This document shows, piece by piece, positions 53,221 through 62,381 of a stretch of 64,000 nt of DNA. The notes below the pieces were generated by a model, which was not told the origin of the DNA, searched no databases, and saw only the letters and a list, made by a program, of their open reading frames with translations. Source of the DNA: Streptomyces graminofaciens (GTDB lineage: Bacteria > Actinomycetota > Actinomycetes > Streptomycetales > Streptomycetaceae); NCBI RefSeq assembly GCF_030294945.1, contig NZ_AP018448.1, positions 6,416,001 to 6,480,000 of the forward strand, given 5' to 3'. Numbering within the stretch: position 1 is the stretch's first letter; each line of letters starts with the position of its first letter. Position numbers and translations under genes: made by a program.

Positions 53221-54066
53221 GTGAGGGCCAATCCGACGGGCAGACAACTCCGCTTCGGCGCCGAGCTGCGCAAACTCCGCGAACGCGCGGGCTTGAGCGC
53301 TACGGAGGCCGGTCAACTCCTCGGCATCAAGCAGACGCAGGTCAGCAACATGGAGGCCGGACGCGTCGGGGTAAGCGCCGAGCGGCTGCGCACGCTCGGC
53401 TGCCACTACAAGTGCCCGGACAAGGACTTGATCGAGGCGCTGGCGGCCATGACCTCGGATCGCACACGCGGCTGGTGGGAGGAGTATCGCGACCGCCTGC
53501 CCGCCGGGCTGCTCAACCTCGCCGAACTGGAGCACCATGCCGTGCACCTGCGCGCCGCAGTCACCGTTCACATCCCCGGGCTGTTGCAGACCATCGACCA
53601 CGCCCGCGAGTTGTTCCGCCAGGTCGTGCCCGAACTGTCCCCACCCGACATCGAGCACCGCGTGTCGTTCCGCATCAAACGCCAGGACGTGCTCTTCAGA
53701 GAGCGCCCGACTCCGTACGCGGCGATCGTTCACGAAGCCGCCCTGCGCATGCAGTTCGGCGGGCCGACCGTGGCCAAGACGCAGCTGCATCATCTGCTGA
53801 ACATGAGTGAACGGGACAACATCACCTTGAGGGTGCTCCCGTTCGGCGTCGGCTCCTTCCCCGGCGCAGGGCAGTCGATCTTCTACTCCGGCGGACCGGT
53901 ATCCCAACTCGACGCGGTCCACCTCGACCAGTCCCACGGACCGACGTTCCTCGACGCCGAGGCACAGCTGGACATGTACCGGGTCTTGCTCGACCGTTTG
54001 GACGCCTTGGCCCTCAAGCCCGAGCAGTCCCGCGACTTCATCTACAAGCTGATCCACGACCTGTGA
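53221..54066 (+). CDS. XRE-family regulator (Scr1/WhiJ type), second locus
   Basis: A 281-aa regulator with HTH (LRKLRERAGLSATEAGQLLG, IKQTQVSNMEAGRV) and Scr1-type domain (TVHIPGLLQTIDHARELF; VHEAALRMQF; NITLRVLPF). It is related in layout to the regulator at 23890-24723. GTG 53221 has AGGAGG 12 nt upstream; longer in-frame starts from 53137 would overlap the operator region. Followed 10 nt later by a DUF397 gene. Confidence 0.9.
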   Translation: MRANPTGRQLRFGAELRKLRERAGLSATEAGQLLGIKQTQVSNMEAGRVGVSAERLRTLGCHYKCPDKDLIEALAAMTSDRTRGWWEEYRDRLPAGLLNLAELEHHAVHLRAAVTVHIPGLLQTIDHARELFRQVVPELSPPDIEHRVSFRIKRQDVLFRERPTPYAAIVHEAALRMQFGGPTVAKTQLHHLLNMSERDNITLRVLPFGVGSFPGAGQSIFYSGGPVSQLDAVHLDQSHGPTFLDAEAQLDMYRVLLDRLDALALKPEQSRDFIYKLIHDL

Positions 54067-54076
54067 AAGGAACGAG

Positions 54077-54328
54077 ATGCCCCAGCACTTCCCCTGGCAG
54101 AGGTCATCCTTCTGCGGCTCAGGCGACTCCTGCGTTCACATAGCCCGGACCTGGCAGAAGTCATCCCATTGCAGTGAAGGCGAGGCCTGCGTACACATAT
54201 CCACCGGCCCCGCCACCATCCACCTCACCGAATCCGCCGACCCCACCCACTCCATACTCACCACCACCCCCTCCACCTTCCGCACCCTCATCCACGCGCT
54301 CAAAGAGGAGACCTCCGCCCGTGTCTGA
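54077..54328 (+). CDS. DUF397-type protein with duplicated motif
   Basis: An 83-aa protein with two partial DUF397 units, WQRSSFCGSGDSCVHIA (7-23) and WQKSSHCSEGEACVHIS (26-42), so the first strand pair is duplicated. ATG 54077 follows AAAGGAACGAG. It pairs with the XRE regulator upstream. Confidence 0.85.
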   Translation: MPQHFPWQRSSFCGSGDSCVHIARTWQKSSHCSEGEACVHISTGPATIHLTESADPTHSILTTTPSTFRTLIHALKEETSARV

Positions 54329-54593
54329 CATCCCCCCGGACCTCGACTGGGTCCGCGCCGCGCCCGAGGACGCGACCGGACCCGGCCCCTGGATCGAGCT
54401 GGCCTTCGGCGAGGGGAACGGCGAGGACGACCCCGAGGCGCCCGTCTACATCCGCGAGACCAGCGCCCCGGAGAACGTCGTCACGACCAACCGCCGCAAG
54501 TGGGACGCGTTCGTACTGGGCGTACAGGCGGGCGAGTTCGACCACTTCGTAGAAGGCGTCGAGGGCTTCGAACCTACGGCGAAGCCGGAGTAG
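54321..54593 (+). CDS. DUF397-like acidic protein
   Basis: A 90-aa acidic protein ending in the DUF397-type stretch VYIRETSAPENVVTTN and KWDAFVLGVQAGEFDHF. GTG 54321 overlaps the preceding gene by 8 nt, and GAGGAG lies 10 nt upstream. Third small member of the XRE locus. Its end overlaps the convergent S1 gene by 20 nt. Confidence 0.82.
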   Translation: MSDIPPDLDWVRAAPEDATGPGPWIELAFGEGNGEDDPEAPVYIRETSAPENVVTTNRRKWDAFVLGVQAGEFDHFVEGVEGFEPTAKPE

Positions 54594-55392
54594 CGCGGAG
54601 GAGCAGCCGCCGCCGCTCCCGGTCGAGTTCGGTGACGACGACCCCGAGTTCCTCACCCACCACCGCGACGGGGTCCTGTAGCGGAACGAGCCCCTCGACC
54701 CCGTCGACGACCCGCACGAAGTAGCCGAACGGCACCACCTTGGTGACACATCCGCGCAGGGTGTCCCCCGGCGCGGTGCCGTCGGCGAAGGCCTGGAAGG
54801 GGTCCGGCGAAGTCGCCCGCAGCGATAGCCGGGCCTCTCCGTTGGTCGTGTCGAAATACAAGTACTCGCAGGTCACGCGCTCCCCGACCCGTACGACGTC
54901 CCGGGGGTCGTCGAAGTGCCGCCAGGACAGGTCGGGGTGGGTGATGAACCCGACGCCGGGGTGGATCGGATGGCCGGGTCCGTCGTCCAGCGCGACGAAG
55001 ACCCCGAACGACTCGATGGACGCGACCGTCCCGGAGAGCACCTCACCGGGACGCAGCCGCTTGAGGAACCCCCAGAGTTCCGCGTGCTCGGTGGCGGCCA
55101 GGGACAGCTGGACCCGCTCCTCGTCCAGGTCGACGGCGATCACCTCGGCGGTGATCCGCTGCCCGACCTCCAGCGAGTCGAGGCGGGTTCGGCGCGGCCC
55201 CCAGGTCACGTCGAGCGCCCCGACCCACCCGAGCGGGCAGCCGACGGGAGCCCCGTCCAGAGCGACCGTCACTTCCCGAGGCACGCCCCAGGGCGAGAGG
55301 ACCACCTCGGCGACGGTCCCCCCACAGAGGTCCCCGACCCGAACCCCTTCGACAAATCCCCGGGCACCCTCCACAACCCCCCGCTCACTCAC
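54574..55392 (-). CDS. S1 RNA-binding domain protein
   Basis: A 272-aa protein with S1-type OB folds: a complete one near residues 95-170 (GEVLSGTVASIESFGVFVAL, RVGERVTCEYLYFD, ARLSLRAT) and another at 185-260 (GDTLRGCVTKVVPFGYFVRV; LVPLQD; RRRLLLRA), with a degenerate one N-terminal. GTG 55392 overlaps the SRPBCC stop by 8 nt, so the pair is coupled. Likely RNA-binding in translation or decay. Confidence 0.85.
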   Translation of the reverse strand: MSERGVVEGARGFVEGVRVGDLCGGTVAEVVLSPWGVPREVTVALDGAPVGCPLGWVGALDVTWGPRRTRLDSLEVGQRITAEVIAVDLDEERVQLSLAATEHAELWGFLKRLRPGEVLSGTVASIESFGVFVALDDGPGHPIHPGVGFITHPDLSWRHFDDPRDVVRVGERVTCEYLYFDTTNGEARLSLRATSPDPFQAFADGTAPGDTLRGCVTKVVPFGYFVRVVDGVEGLVPLQDPVAVVGEELGVVVTELDRERRRLLLRATPASP

Positions 55393-56035
55393 CCTCTCCG
55401 CCCCCTGCTCCCGTGTACGCGGCGGTCGTCCGGTCCGCCGCCGCCCGCGCGACCCCCGCCTCCTCGCCGGCGGCAACGGCGGCCTCGTACCACCCCTCGC
55501 TGCTCAGCTCCACGAACCGCCGCCCCTCCTCCGACCCGAACCAGGCCATGGCCTCGCCGGGATCGACGGCGGCGCCGGTGGACAGGTGGATCGCGAGCCC
55601 CACGAGCCCCATGTCCCAGCCGACCCCGACGGCACCGGGCCCGAACTCGGCCCACTTCGCGTCGTCGACACGGCTGATGTGCTCCAGCTCGAACCGGGCC
55701 CCGCCCTCCGCCCCGGCGCCGACCCGGACCTCGATCCAGCTGACGTCATCGCCGTACTCCCAGGTCGCGAGGAACCCGTGGGGCGGATCGCAGCGCTCGA
55801 TCGTGCCGCCCGCGTGGCCCTCGAGCTGGTAGCGGCCGCCGGTCCGGAGTTCACCGGAGACGGGCAGGAACCAGCGCGGGATGCGCTCGGGATTCGTACA
55901 GGCGTCCCAAACATCTTCGACCGTCGAGCCGCCGTACGCCTGACCGAGGCTCACCACCCGGGCCTCACCCGCCTTGAACTCCCGGCGACGCACCCGCCGC
56001 CCTACGGCATTGATCTGCCGCGTCACATCGATCAC
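55385..56035 (-). CDS. SRPBCC (AHSA1-like) protein
   Basis: A 216-aa protein whose core is an SRPBCC fold (STVEDVWDACTNPERIPRWF, GGRYQLEGHAGGTIERCDPP, FLATWEYGDDVSWIEV). The family binds small ligands or acts as Hsp90 activator-like domains. A helical C-terminal extension of about 60 residues follows. GTG 56035 with GAGGAG upstream. Confidence 0.85.
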   Translation of the reverse strand: MIDVTRQINAVGRRVRRREFKAGEARVVSLGQAYGGSTVEDVWDACTNPERIPRWFLPVSGELRTGGRYQLEGHAGGTIERCDPPHGFLATWEYGDDVSWIEVRVGAGAEGGARFELEHISRVDDAKWAEFGPGAVGVGWDMGLVGLAIHLSTGAAVDPGEAMAWFGSEEGRRFVELSSEGWYEAAVAAGEEAGVARAAADRTTAAYTGAGGGEGE

Positions 56036-56263
56036 GTCCTCGTGCTCCTCTCACCCATCTCTCACTGTGTGAACCAAGTCATGAATCCAGTCAAGCCACG
56101 CCCAGCGGCAGCCCAGCTCACCCCCATCTGCCGGTATGCCGAGCACCCCTTCCAGTAATGCGGAAGTCAGGATTCCGAAACCCCCTTCCTTGACGTGCAC
56201 CCGCCAGGACATCGTCATTCGCGGACCGCCGCCCGTGTCCACCCACTCACAGGAGGCAGTACG

Positions 56264-57577
56264 TTGCGTACCGCACCCCTCACGAGCGCCAACTCCCCCT
56301 CCACCCGAGGCAGATGGCGCCGCGCGACCCGAACGGCCCTGGCCGTGACGGCCGCGGTCCTGGCAGCCCTGGCGACCACGACCACCCAGGCGACCGCCAA
56401 GTCAGCCCCCTCCAAGGTCACTTGGACCCACTCCTGCGCCACGCCCACCAAGAAGGGCGAGATGGCCTGCAACGCGCTCCGCGTCACGGGAGGCATCACG
56501 GCCTTCCAGAAGGCGGAGGCGAAGGCCGAGGACATCACCCCCAAGGCCGCGGACGCCACCACCCCCACCGGCTACGGCCCCTCCGACCTCCAGGACGCCT
56601 ACGGCCTCACCGACGCGGCCGCCTCAGGCGGCTCCGGCGAGACGATCGCGATCGTCGACGCGTACGACGACCCGAACGCCGCGTCCGACCTCGCCGAGTA
56701 CCGCTCGCAGTACGGCCTGCCGGCCTGCACCACCTCCAACGGCTGCTTCAAGAAGGTCAGCCAGACGGGCTCGACGACCTCACTCCCGTCCGCCGACAGC
56801 GGCTGGGCCGGCGAGATCTCCCTCGACCTCGACATGGCGAGCGCGATCTGCCCGAACTGCAACATCCTGCTGGTGGAGGCCAAGTCGGCCTCGATGGCCA
56901 ACCTGGGCACGGCCGTCAACAAGGCGGTCGCCCTGGGCGCGAAGTTCGTCTCGAACAGCTACGGCGGCTCGGAGTCCTCCTCCGACACGTCGTACGACTC
57001 CTCGTACTTCAACCACCCGGGCGTCGCGATCACGGCGAGCGCGGGCGACAGCGGCTACGGCGCGGAGTACCCGGCTGCGTCGAAGTACGTCACAGCGGTG
57101 GGCGGAACAGCACTCTCCACCTCCTCGTCCGCCTCCCGCGGCTGGACGGAGAAGGTCTGGTCGACGAACAGCACCGAGGGCACCGGCTCCGGCTGCTCCT
57201 CGTACGACACGAAGCCCAGCTGGCAGACCGACACGGGCTGCACGAAGCGCACGATCGCCGACGTCTCGGCAGTGGCCGACCCCGCCACGGGCGTCTCGGT
57301 CTACGACACCTACGGCGACGACGGCCAGGGCTGGGCGACCTACGGCGGCACGAGCGCCTCGGCCCCCATCATCGCCGCGGTCTACGCCCTGGCAGGCACC
57401 CCGACCTCGACGAAGTACCCGTCCTCGTTCCCCTACGCCGCCACCTCGGCCCTGAACGACGTGACGTCCGGCAGCAACGGCACCTGCTCCACGAGCTACT
57501 TCTGCACGGCACGCTCGGGCTATGACGGCCCGACGGGCCTGGGCACCCCGGAGGGCGTGGACGCCTTCACCGGCTGA
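56264..57577 (+). CDS. Secreted S53 (sedolisin-type) serine peptidase
   Basis: A 437-aa exported peptidase. A signal peptide (TALAVTAAVLAALATTTTQATA) precedes the domain. Catalytic Glu/Asp are in GEISLDLDMA (about 184-188), and Ser in YGGTSASAPII (about 364). The acidic protease-like triad is complete, while the N-terminal prodomain of classical sedolisins is reduced to about 60 residues. TTG 56264 is chosen because AGGAGG lies 7 nt upstream and no ATG/GTG fits. A palindromic terminator follows. Confidence 0.88.
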   Translation: MRTAPLTSANSPSTRGRWRRATRTALAVTAAVLAALATTTTQATAKSAPSKVTWTHSCATPTKKGEMACNALRVTGGITAFQKAEAKAEDITPKAADATTPTGYGPSDLQDAYGLTDAAASGGSGETIAIVDAYDDPNAASDLAEYRSQYGLPACTTSNGCFKKVSQTGSTTSLPSADSGWAGEISLDLDMASAICPNCNILLVEAKSASMANLGTAVNKAVALGAKFVSNSYGGSESSSDTSYDSSYFNHPGVAITASAGDSGYGAEYPAASKYVTAVGGTALSTSSSASRGWTEKVWSTNSTEGTGSGCSSYDTKPSWQTDTGCTKRTIADVSAVADPATGVSVYDTYGDDGQGWATYGGTSASAPIIAAVYALAGTPTSTKYPSSFPYAATSALNDVTSGSNGTCSTSYFCTARSGYDGPTGLGTPEGVDAFTG

Positions 57578-57591
57578 CCGACCGGACATCA

Positions 57592-57683
57592 CCACTCAGC
57601 ACTCAACGCTCAACACCTAACGTCTAGCGCCTAACGCTCAACGCCCAGCACTCATCGCTTGGCACCCATCGAATGGCACTCAG
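57592..57683. repeat. Degenerate CACTCA/CGCTCAACGC direct repeats
   Basis: About nine imperfect units of 9-10 bp follow the S53 peptidase gene, before its terminator. No coding potential. Confidence 0.7.
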
Positions 57684-57692
57684 CACGAAGAA

Positions 57693-57727
57693 CCGCCGGG
57701 AGCCCCGATCCATGGGGCTCCCGGCGG
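57693..57727. terminator. Terminator between S53 gene and convergent membrane gene
   Basis: A 14-bp perfect stem (CCGCCGGGAGCCCC / GGGGCTCCCGGCGG) with loop GATCCAT. Confidence 0.85.
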
Positions 57728-57748
57728 CCGTATGCACACCCGGCCGCC

Positions 57749-58090
57749 TCAGTCGCCGTTCTGCAGCCACATCACCACGTGCGCGGCGATCACGACCGCC
57801 GAGGCGACCTTCCCGTACACGGCCGCCAGCACGCACCCGGTCACCCCCATCCCGATCCGCCAGTCCCGCCCCGCCCGCGTCCGGGGAAGCAGCCAGCTGC
57901 CGGCCACCATCCCGAAGGCCACGACGTACCCGGCCGCCTTCCACACATCCGGGGCGCTGCCGATGAGCGACCCCACGTAGTCGAAGTACCCGAACACCAG
58001 GGCGAGCGGCGTACAGACCACGGGTACCAGCCACCACAGGGCGTCCTGCTGCGAAGCGGCATACGGATACGGATACGGGTTCTGGCTCAT
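57749..58090 (-). CDS. Small multi-span membrane protein
   Basis: A 113-aa protein with four likely helices (WWLVPVVCTPLALVFGYFDY, AAGYVVAFGMVAGSWLL, GVTGCVLAAVYGKVA, VVIAAHVVMWLQ). A PYPYPYA run near the N-terminus comes from ggatac hexamers. ATG 58090. Unknown function. Confidence 0.72.
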   Translation of the reverse strand: MSQNPYPYPYAASQQDALWWLVPVVCTPLALVFGYFDYVGSLIGSAPDVWKAAGYVVAFGMVAGSWLLPRTRAGRDWRIGMGVTGCVLAAVYGKVASAVVIAAHVVMWLQNGD

Positions 58091-58202
58091 GCCCTCATCA
58101 CACCGCCGAGCCCGCATGGCACGGCAGCGCGCGGCTACTCATCTCCGGCATCCCCGATACTCATCCCATCCGATGAGCTGCTCGGTCCTTAAGGTGTAGC
58201 CC

Positions 58203-59459
58203 ATGCCGGACGACTCTCCCCTGATCCAGAGCCTGCGCACGGCAGTTGACGCCGCGCCGGCCGACGTACCTCTGCGACTGCACCTGGCAGAACTCCTCCT
58301 GAACGACGGCCGCCCCGACGCGGCCGTCACCGAGGTGGCCGTCGCGCTGCAGCACGCGCCGGGAGACGCACAGGCCCGGGAACTCATGGTCCGCGCGATG
58401 GGAGTCCCGCAGCAGACCGCGCCGGGCGCGCCGGAACCGGCGGCCGAGTCGCCCGTCGAGAAGCGGAAGGGCTTCGACTGGCAGGCCGCCGAGGATCAGG
58501 TCGGGGACGTCGTACCCCCGAGGTTCGTGGAAACCCCACTCGCGGCGGCCGACGGCACCGGCACCGGCAATGGCAATGGCAATGGCAATGGCAATGGCAC
58601 CGTACGCCTGGCCGACGTCGGCGGTATGCAGGACGTCAAGGACCGCCTGGAGGCCGCCTTCCTCGCCCCCCTCCGCAACCCCGAACTCCGTCGCCTGTAC
58701 GGCAAGAGCCTGCGCGGCGGCCTGCTGCTGTACGGTCCGCCCGGCTGCGGCAAGACGTTCATCGCCAGGGCGGTCGCGGGCGAACTCGGCGCGAGCTTTC
58801 TGTCCGTGTCGGTCAACGACGTCCTCGACATGTGGATCGGCAACTCCGAACGCAACATGCACCAGGTCTTCGAGACCGCCCGCCGCAACGCCCCCTGCGT
58901 GATCTTCCTCGACGAGCTGGACGCACTCGGCGCGAAGCGCAGCCGCACCCTGCACAACGGCATGCGCAACACCGTCAACCAGCTGCTCACCGAGCTGGAC
59001 GGCATCGACGCCGAGGCCAACGAAGGCGTGTTCGTGCTGGCCGCCACCAACGTGCCCTGGGACGTGGACATCGCCCTGCGCCGCCCCGGCCGCCTGGACC
59101 GCACCCTGCTGGTACTGCCGCCCGACGCCCCGGCGCGCGAGGCGATCCTCCGCTACCACCTGCGCGACCGCCCCATCGAGAACGTCGACCTGGGCAGGCT
59201 GGCCAAAGCCACCGACGGCCTGTCCGGCGCCGACCTCGCCCATGTGTGCGAGGCGGCGGCCGAGCGGGCACTGCTCGACTCGGCGCGCTCGGGCACCGTA
59301 CGCATGATCGGCATGAAGGACCTGCTGACCGTCGCGAAGGACGTCGTCCCATCCAGCGAGCCGTGGTTCGCGTCGGCCCGGAACGTGGCGATGTTCGCCA
59401 ACGAGGGCGGCATGTACGACGACCTGGTCGCCTACCTGAAGAAGAAGCGGAAGCTGTGA
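58203..59459 (+). CDS. AAA+ ATPase with N-terminal TPR-like region
   Basis: A 418-aa protein: TPR-like helices (residues 1-65), a linker with (NG)5 coded by ggcaat hexamers (about 120-132), and an AAA domain of the Cdc48/FtsH class with Walker A GPPGCGKT (about 178-185), Walker B VIFLDELDAL (about 233), pore-like and sensor 1 AATN and Arg-finger RRPGRLDR. It overlaps nothing and is followed 4 nt later by a TPR membrane protein, so an ATPase-adaptor pair is likely. An ATP-driven remodeller of proteins, substrate unknown. Confidence 0.88.
   Translation: MPDDSPLIQSLRTAVDAAPADVPLRLHLAELLLNDGRPDAAVTEVAVALQHAPGDAQARELMVRAMGVPQQTAPGAPEPAAESPVEKRKGFDWQAAEDQVGDVVPPRFVETPLAAADGTGTGNGNGNGNGNGTVRLADVGGMQDVKDRLEAAFLAPLRNPELRRLYGKSLRGGLLLYGPPGCGKTFIARAVAGELGASFLSVSVNDVLDMWIGNSERNMHQVFETARRNAPCVIFLDELDALGAKRSRTLHNGMRNTVNQLLTELDGIDAEANEGVFVLAATNVPWDVDIALRRPGRLDRTLLVLPPDAPAREAILRYHLRDRPIENVDLGRLAKATDGLSGADLAHVCEAAAERALLDSARSGTVRMIGMKDLLTVAKDVVPSSEPWFASARNVAMFANEGGMYDDLVAYLKKKRKL
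58559..58599. repeat. Hexanucleotide microsatellite (ggcaat) in the AAA gene
   Basis: Five ggcaat units flanked by ggcacc units code an Asn-Gly linker just before the AAA domain. Confidence 0.9.
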
Positions 59460-59463
59460 CGCT

Positions 59464-60588
59464 GTGACGACTCTGCACCCCGCCATCGAGCGGGCCAACG
59501 CGCTCCTCGACCTCGACCGCCGCGACGAGGCCGAAGCCCTGGTGAAGCAGCGGCTCGCCGAGGACCCCGGGGACATCCGCGCCTGGGTCAAACTCGCCCA
59601 GTGCCACCTGGTCGAACCCAGAAACCGGGAGGCGGCACTCGACGCGAGCGAGAAGGCGCTGTCACTCGACCCCGAGGACATCGGCGCACTCATCATGCGC
59701 TCGGAAGCCGTGTGGGCCGCGGGCGGACGCTGGACAGAGGCGACGGAGCCGCTGCGCGAGGTGGTACGCCTCGCGCCGGAGTACTGGTACGGCTACGCGA
59801 AGCTCGCCGAGAAGGTCTTCCACGCCGAGCTGATCCGCGTCGCCCACTCCAACGGCGGAACAGTCCGCGCGCACCAGGCGGACGCCGCCGCCAAGGACGC
59901 CGAGAAACTGGCCATGGAGGCACTGCGCCTGGGCCCCGAGGAGGTCTACGCCTACGAGGTGGCCTGGAAGATCGCCTCGATCTCGGGCAACGCAACGGTG
60001 GCCGACCAACTGGACGAGGCGATACTCCGCCTGGATCCCCAGCACCAGTACGCCCTGGCCCGCCGGACGGAGAAGGCGGCGACGGCCCCCGGCGTCAAGG
60101 CGACGGAGGCGGCGACCCTGTACGCGGACGCACTGGCGACCACCCCGGACTCCGCCCGCATGCGCAACCAGCTCGACGACGCCAGCTACCGCCTCCTACG
60201 CGGCATCCGCTGGCTCGCCCTGCTCTGCCTGGCCCTGTCCGGCACCATGCTCGACCTCTTCGCCGTGGAAGGCGAAACCCAGCGCCAGCTGCCGGTCTCC
60301 CTGGGCCAACGCCTGTGGACCCTGATCCCCATGACCGCGATCTGGCTGGTCGGCGCCCTACTCCGCTACCGCCGCCTACGCACCGGCATCCAGATCAACC
60401 TCCGCTCATTGATCCACCGCCGCCGCTGGCCCCGCATAGTCCTGGCCCAGGCGGCCTGGGCCATGCTCTGCGCCCTCCTGCTCACCCAACTCCCCTGGAC
60501 CGAACGCACGATCCCCCAGATCCTGTTCTGGGCGGGACTGGCACCGACGGCGGCGACGATCCTCTTCGACCGGAAGAAGAACAGCTAG
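59464..60588 (+). CDS. TPR-containing membrane protein
   Basis: A 374-aa protein. Residues 1-230 are TPR helices (ANALLDLDRRDEAEALVKQ; AWVKLAQCHLVEPRNREAAL; EALRLGPEEVYAYEVAWKIA). The rest has four membrane helices (WLALLCLALSGTMLDLF; LWTLIPMTAIWLVGALL; RIVLAQAAWAMLCALL; ILFWAGLAPTAATILF). GTG 59464 is 4 nt after the AAA gene stop. It probably anchors or docks the ATPase at the membrane. Confidence 0.82.
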   Translation: MTTLHPAIERANALLDLDRRDEAEALVKQRLAEDPGDIRAWVKLAQCHLVEPRNREAALDASEKALSLDPEDIGALIMRSEAVWAAGGRWTEATEPLREVVRLAPEYWYGYAKLAEKVFHAELIRVAHSNGGTVRAHQADAAAKDAEKLAMEALRLGPEEVYAYEVAWKIASISGNATVADQLDEAILRLDPQHQYALARRTEKAATAPGVKATEAATLYADALATTPDSARMRNQLDDASYRLLRGIRWLALLCLALSGTMLDLFAVEGETQRQLPVSLGQRLWTLIPMTAIWLVGALLRYRRLRTGIQINLRSLIHRRRWPRIVLAQAAWAMLCALLLTQLPWTERTIPQILFWAGLAPTAATILFDRKKNS

Positions 60589-60999
60589 GAACGGCGGGTA
60601 CTCTCCGGAAGACATCCGGGATTGACGCCCCGTCAAAAGCGGGGCCGGGCGAGACCGGAGGGGACTAACGACGGAACCACACCACAGGTTCCGCTACAAC
60701 CTCGTTGCCCGGCGTGACCTGCCGTGATACACAGAGTGACGATACGCCCCTTCGAGTACCTCTCCACATCCCCCGATAGGGTCCCGATCGGGCCGACGGC
60801 AAGGGATTCGTACGAAACCCGCCAATCAATGACGCCAAGTCGACATACGACAGCGTCATTGTCAGCGAGAATGGGCCCGACCTCTGCACAACCCCGTGTC
60901 AGAGACACTGAAACAGCACAGGCGACTCGACCGGCGGCACCCAGCGGCCCGGCTGACGAGCCAAAGCTTTCGAACTACCCACTAGGGGCGGTGACTTAC
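60589..60999. other. 411-bp non-coding leader region of the cmd-like cluster
   Basis: The stretch is less G/C-rich than genes, with poor codon pattern in all frames. It includes an inverted repeat CCCGAT..GGGTCCCGATCGGG (60770-60795) and TTGTCA at 60861, and could hold the cluster promoter. A frame open from 60724 runs into the next gene but looks like chance. Confidence 0.5.
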
Positions 61000-61308
61000 A
61001 TGTTCCTTGCGGCCGATAAGGGCGACATCACCACCATCATCGGCGGGATCGCCCCGGACTGGGGCCCCTTCGGCAGCCTCGGCAACGAGGCGCGCGTGAT
61101 GATCGAGGTCGTGATGGCGGTCGCCATCCTCCTCTGCCTGGGCATCGCGATCTGGGGCGCCGCCAAGCAGCGCATCGGCGCGACGGCCCTGCGCGACACC
61201 TTCAGCGCCGAACAGGGCAAGGGCCTGATCATCGCCGGCCTCACCGGCGTCTTCATCATCGGCTCCCTGGGCACACTCTTCACCATCGTGTACGGCATGG
61301 CCGTGTAG
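61000..61308 (+). CDS. Small integral membrane protein at the head of the T4SS-like cluster
   Basis: A 102-aa protein with two or three helices (RVMIEVVMAVAILLCLGIAIWG; GLIIAGLTGVFIIGSLGTLF). ATG 61000 is chosen, GTG 60991 is the alternative. The size and pair of helices are pilin- or VirB2/VirB3-like. In S. coelicolor the related membrane-protein cluster cmdABCDEF (SCO4126-4131) affects differentiation and antibiotic production. I infer this is the same cluster from position and protein types. Confidence 0.75.
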   Translation: MFLAADKGDITTIIGGIAPDWGPFGSLGNEARVMIEVVMAVAILLCLGIAIWGAAKQRIGATALRDTFSAEQGKGLIIAGLTGVFIIGSLGTLFTIVYGMAV

Positions 61309-61511
61309 CCCGGCCGACGGCCCGTCCCGGCCCAGCACGCCCTTCCCCTCGCCCCTCCCCTTCCACCCCATCCGTCCGTCGTGCCCACCGGCTGAGGTTG
61401 CGTCTCCCTGATGTCGAGTCACCACACCGCGCCCGCGCGGGAACCAGCGCGGCTACCGTCGTACTGCTACGCGTTTCGGTACGACATCGAAGTTGAAGGG
61501 GCGAACGCGGC

Positions 61512-62381
61512 ATGAGTCTCGGTGACGACCACGGCTACGGCGAGTCCTCGCGCGCCGGTGACGACGGTTCGTACGGGGGATACGCGGGCACCGGACAGAC
61601 CCGCACCCGCCTCCCCGACCGCGGAGGCGACCTCTACGGCGGCGCCCCCCGCCGAGGCCGCTCCTCCTCCAGAAGCCTCGTCACCATCGTCGGCGTGGTC
61701 GTCCTCCTCATCGCCGCGATCGCCTTCGCAAACCGCGGCGGAGACGACTCCGACGGTGAGTCCGGCACCGCCGGCGACAAGGCGGAGAGCGCACCGACGG
61801 CGGCTTCGGGGGAGCGGCCGGTGAACACGAAGACAGCGGGCATCCCCACGGGGTACGCGCACAGCGAGCAGGGGGCGGAGAGCGCGGCGGCCAACTACGG
61901 GATGGCGCTCGGCTCGGCCGACATGTTCAACACGGACCGGCGGCACGACATCGTCAACACCGTCTACGCCCCCGATGTCGCGGCCGCCCGGCAGGGTGAC
62001 CTGGACAAGGCGTACGCCAGCGAGGAGTTTTTGACCAACATCGGCCTGGACAAGAACGGCGCCGCGCCGAGCGGTCAGACCTTCGTCTCCCGCATCATCC
62101 CAGTGGGCACCAAGGTCACGTCCTCCAGCAACAACAGCGCCAAGGTAGCGCTCTGGTACACGTCACTCTTCGGACTGTCAGGCGAAGGTTCGACGAATCC
62201 GGTGACCGAAAGCTGGTTCACCACGACGTACGAGCTGAAGTGGGTCGGCGGGGACTGGAAGGTCACCGACTTCACGCAGAAGGACGGCCCTGTCCCCGTC
62301 GGACGCGACCAGACGGCATCCACCGCCGAGGACATGACCAAGGCAGTCGAGGAGTACGGAGGGTTCACGTATGCCCGTTAA
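61512..62381 (+). CDS. Single-span membrane protein with VirB8/TcpC-like exterior domain
   Basis: A 289-aa protein: Gly-rich cytoplasmic N-terminus, one helix (SLVTIVGVVVLLIAAIAFA), Ser/Thr linker and a C-terminal domain with an NTF2-like pattern (FVSRIIPVGTKVTSSSNNSA; SWFTTTYELKWVGGDWKVTDF). This order fits VirB8/TcpC-type scaffold proteins of actinobacterial conjugation systems. It overlaps the next gene by 11 nt. 61309-61511 upstream is a 203-bp non-coding spacer. Confidence 0.75.
   Translation: MSLGDDHGYGESSRAGDDGSYGGYAGTGQTRTRLPDRGGDLYGGAPRRGRSSSRSLVTIVGVVVLLIAAIAFANRGGDDSDGESGTAGDKAESAPTAASGERPVNTKTAGIPTGYAHSEQGAESAAANYGMALGSADMFNTDRRHDIVNTVYAPDVAAARQGDLDKAYASEEFLTNIGLDKNGAAPSGQTFVSRIIPVGTKVTSSSNNSAKVALWYTSLFGLSGEGSTNPVTESWFTTTYELKWVGGDWKVTDFTQKDGPVPVGRDQTASTAEDMTKAVEEYGGFTYAR

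Noticed and set aside
56051..56242. 63-codon minus-strand frame upstream of the SRPBCC gene
   Set aside because: No ribosome site and no recognisable composition; it covers the promoter area of two divergent genes.
60724..60999. In-frame upstream extension of the first cmd-like gene
   Set aside because: Codon pattern is poor, residues are not membrane-like and the start at 61000 fits small membrane proteins of this type better.
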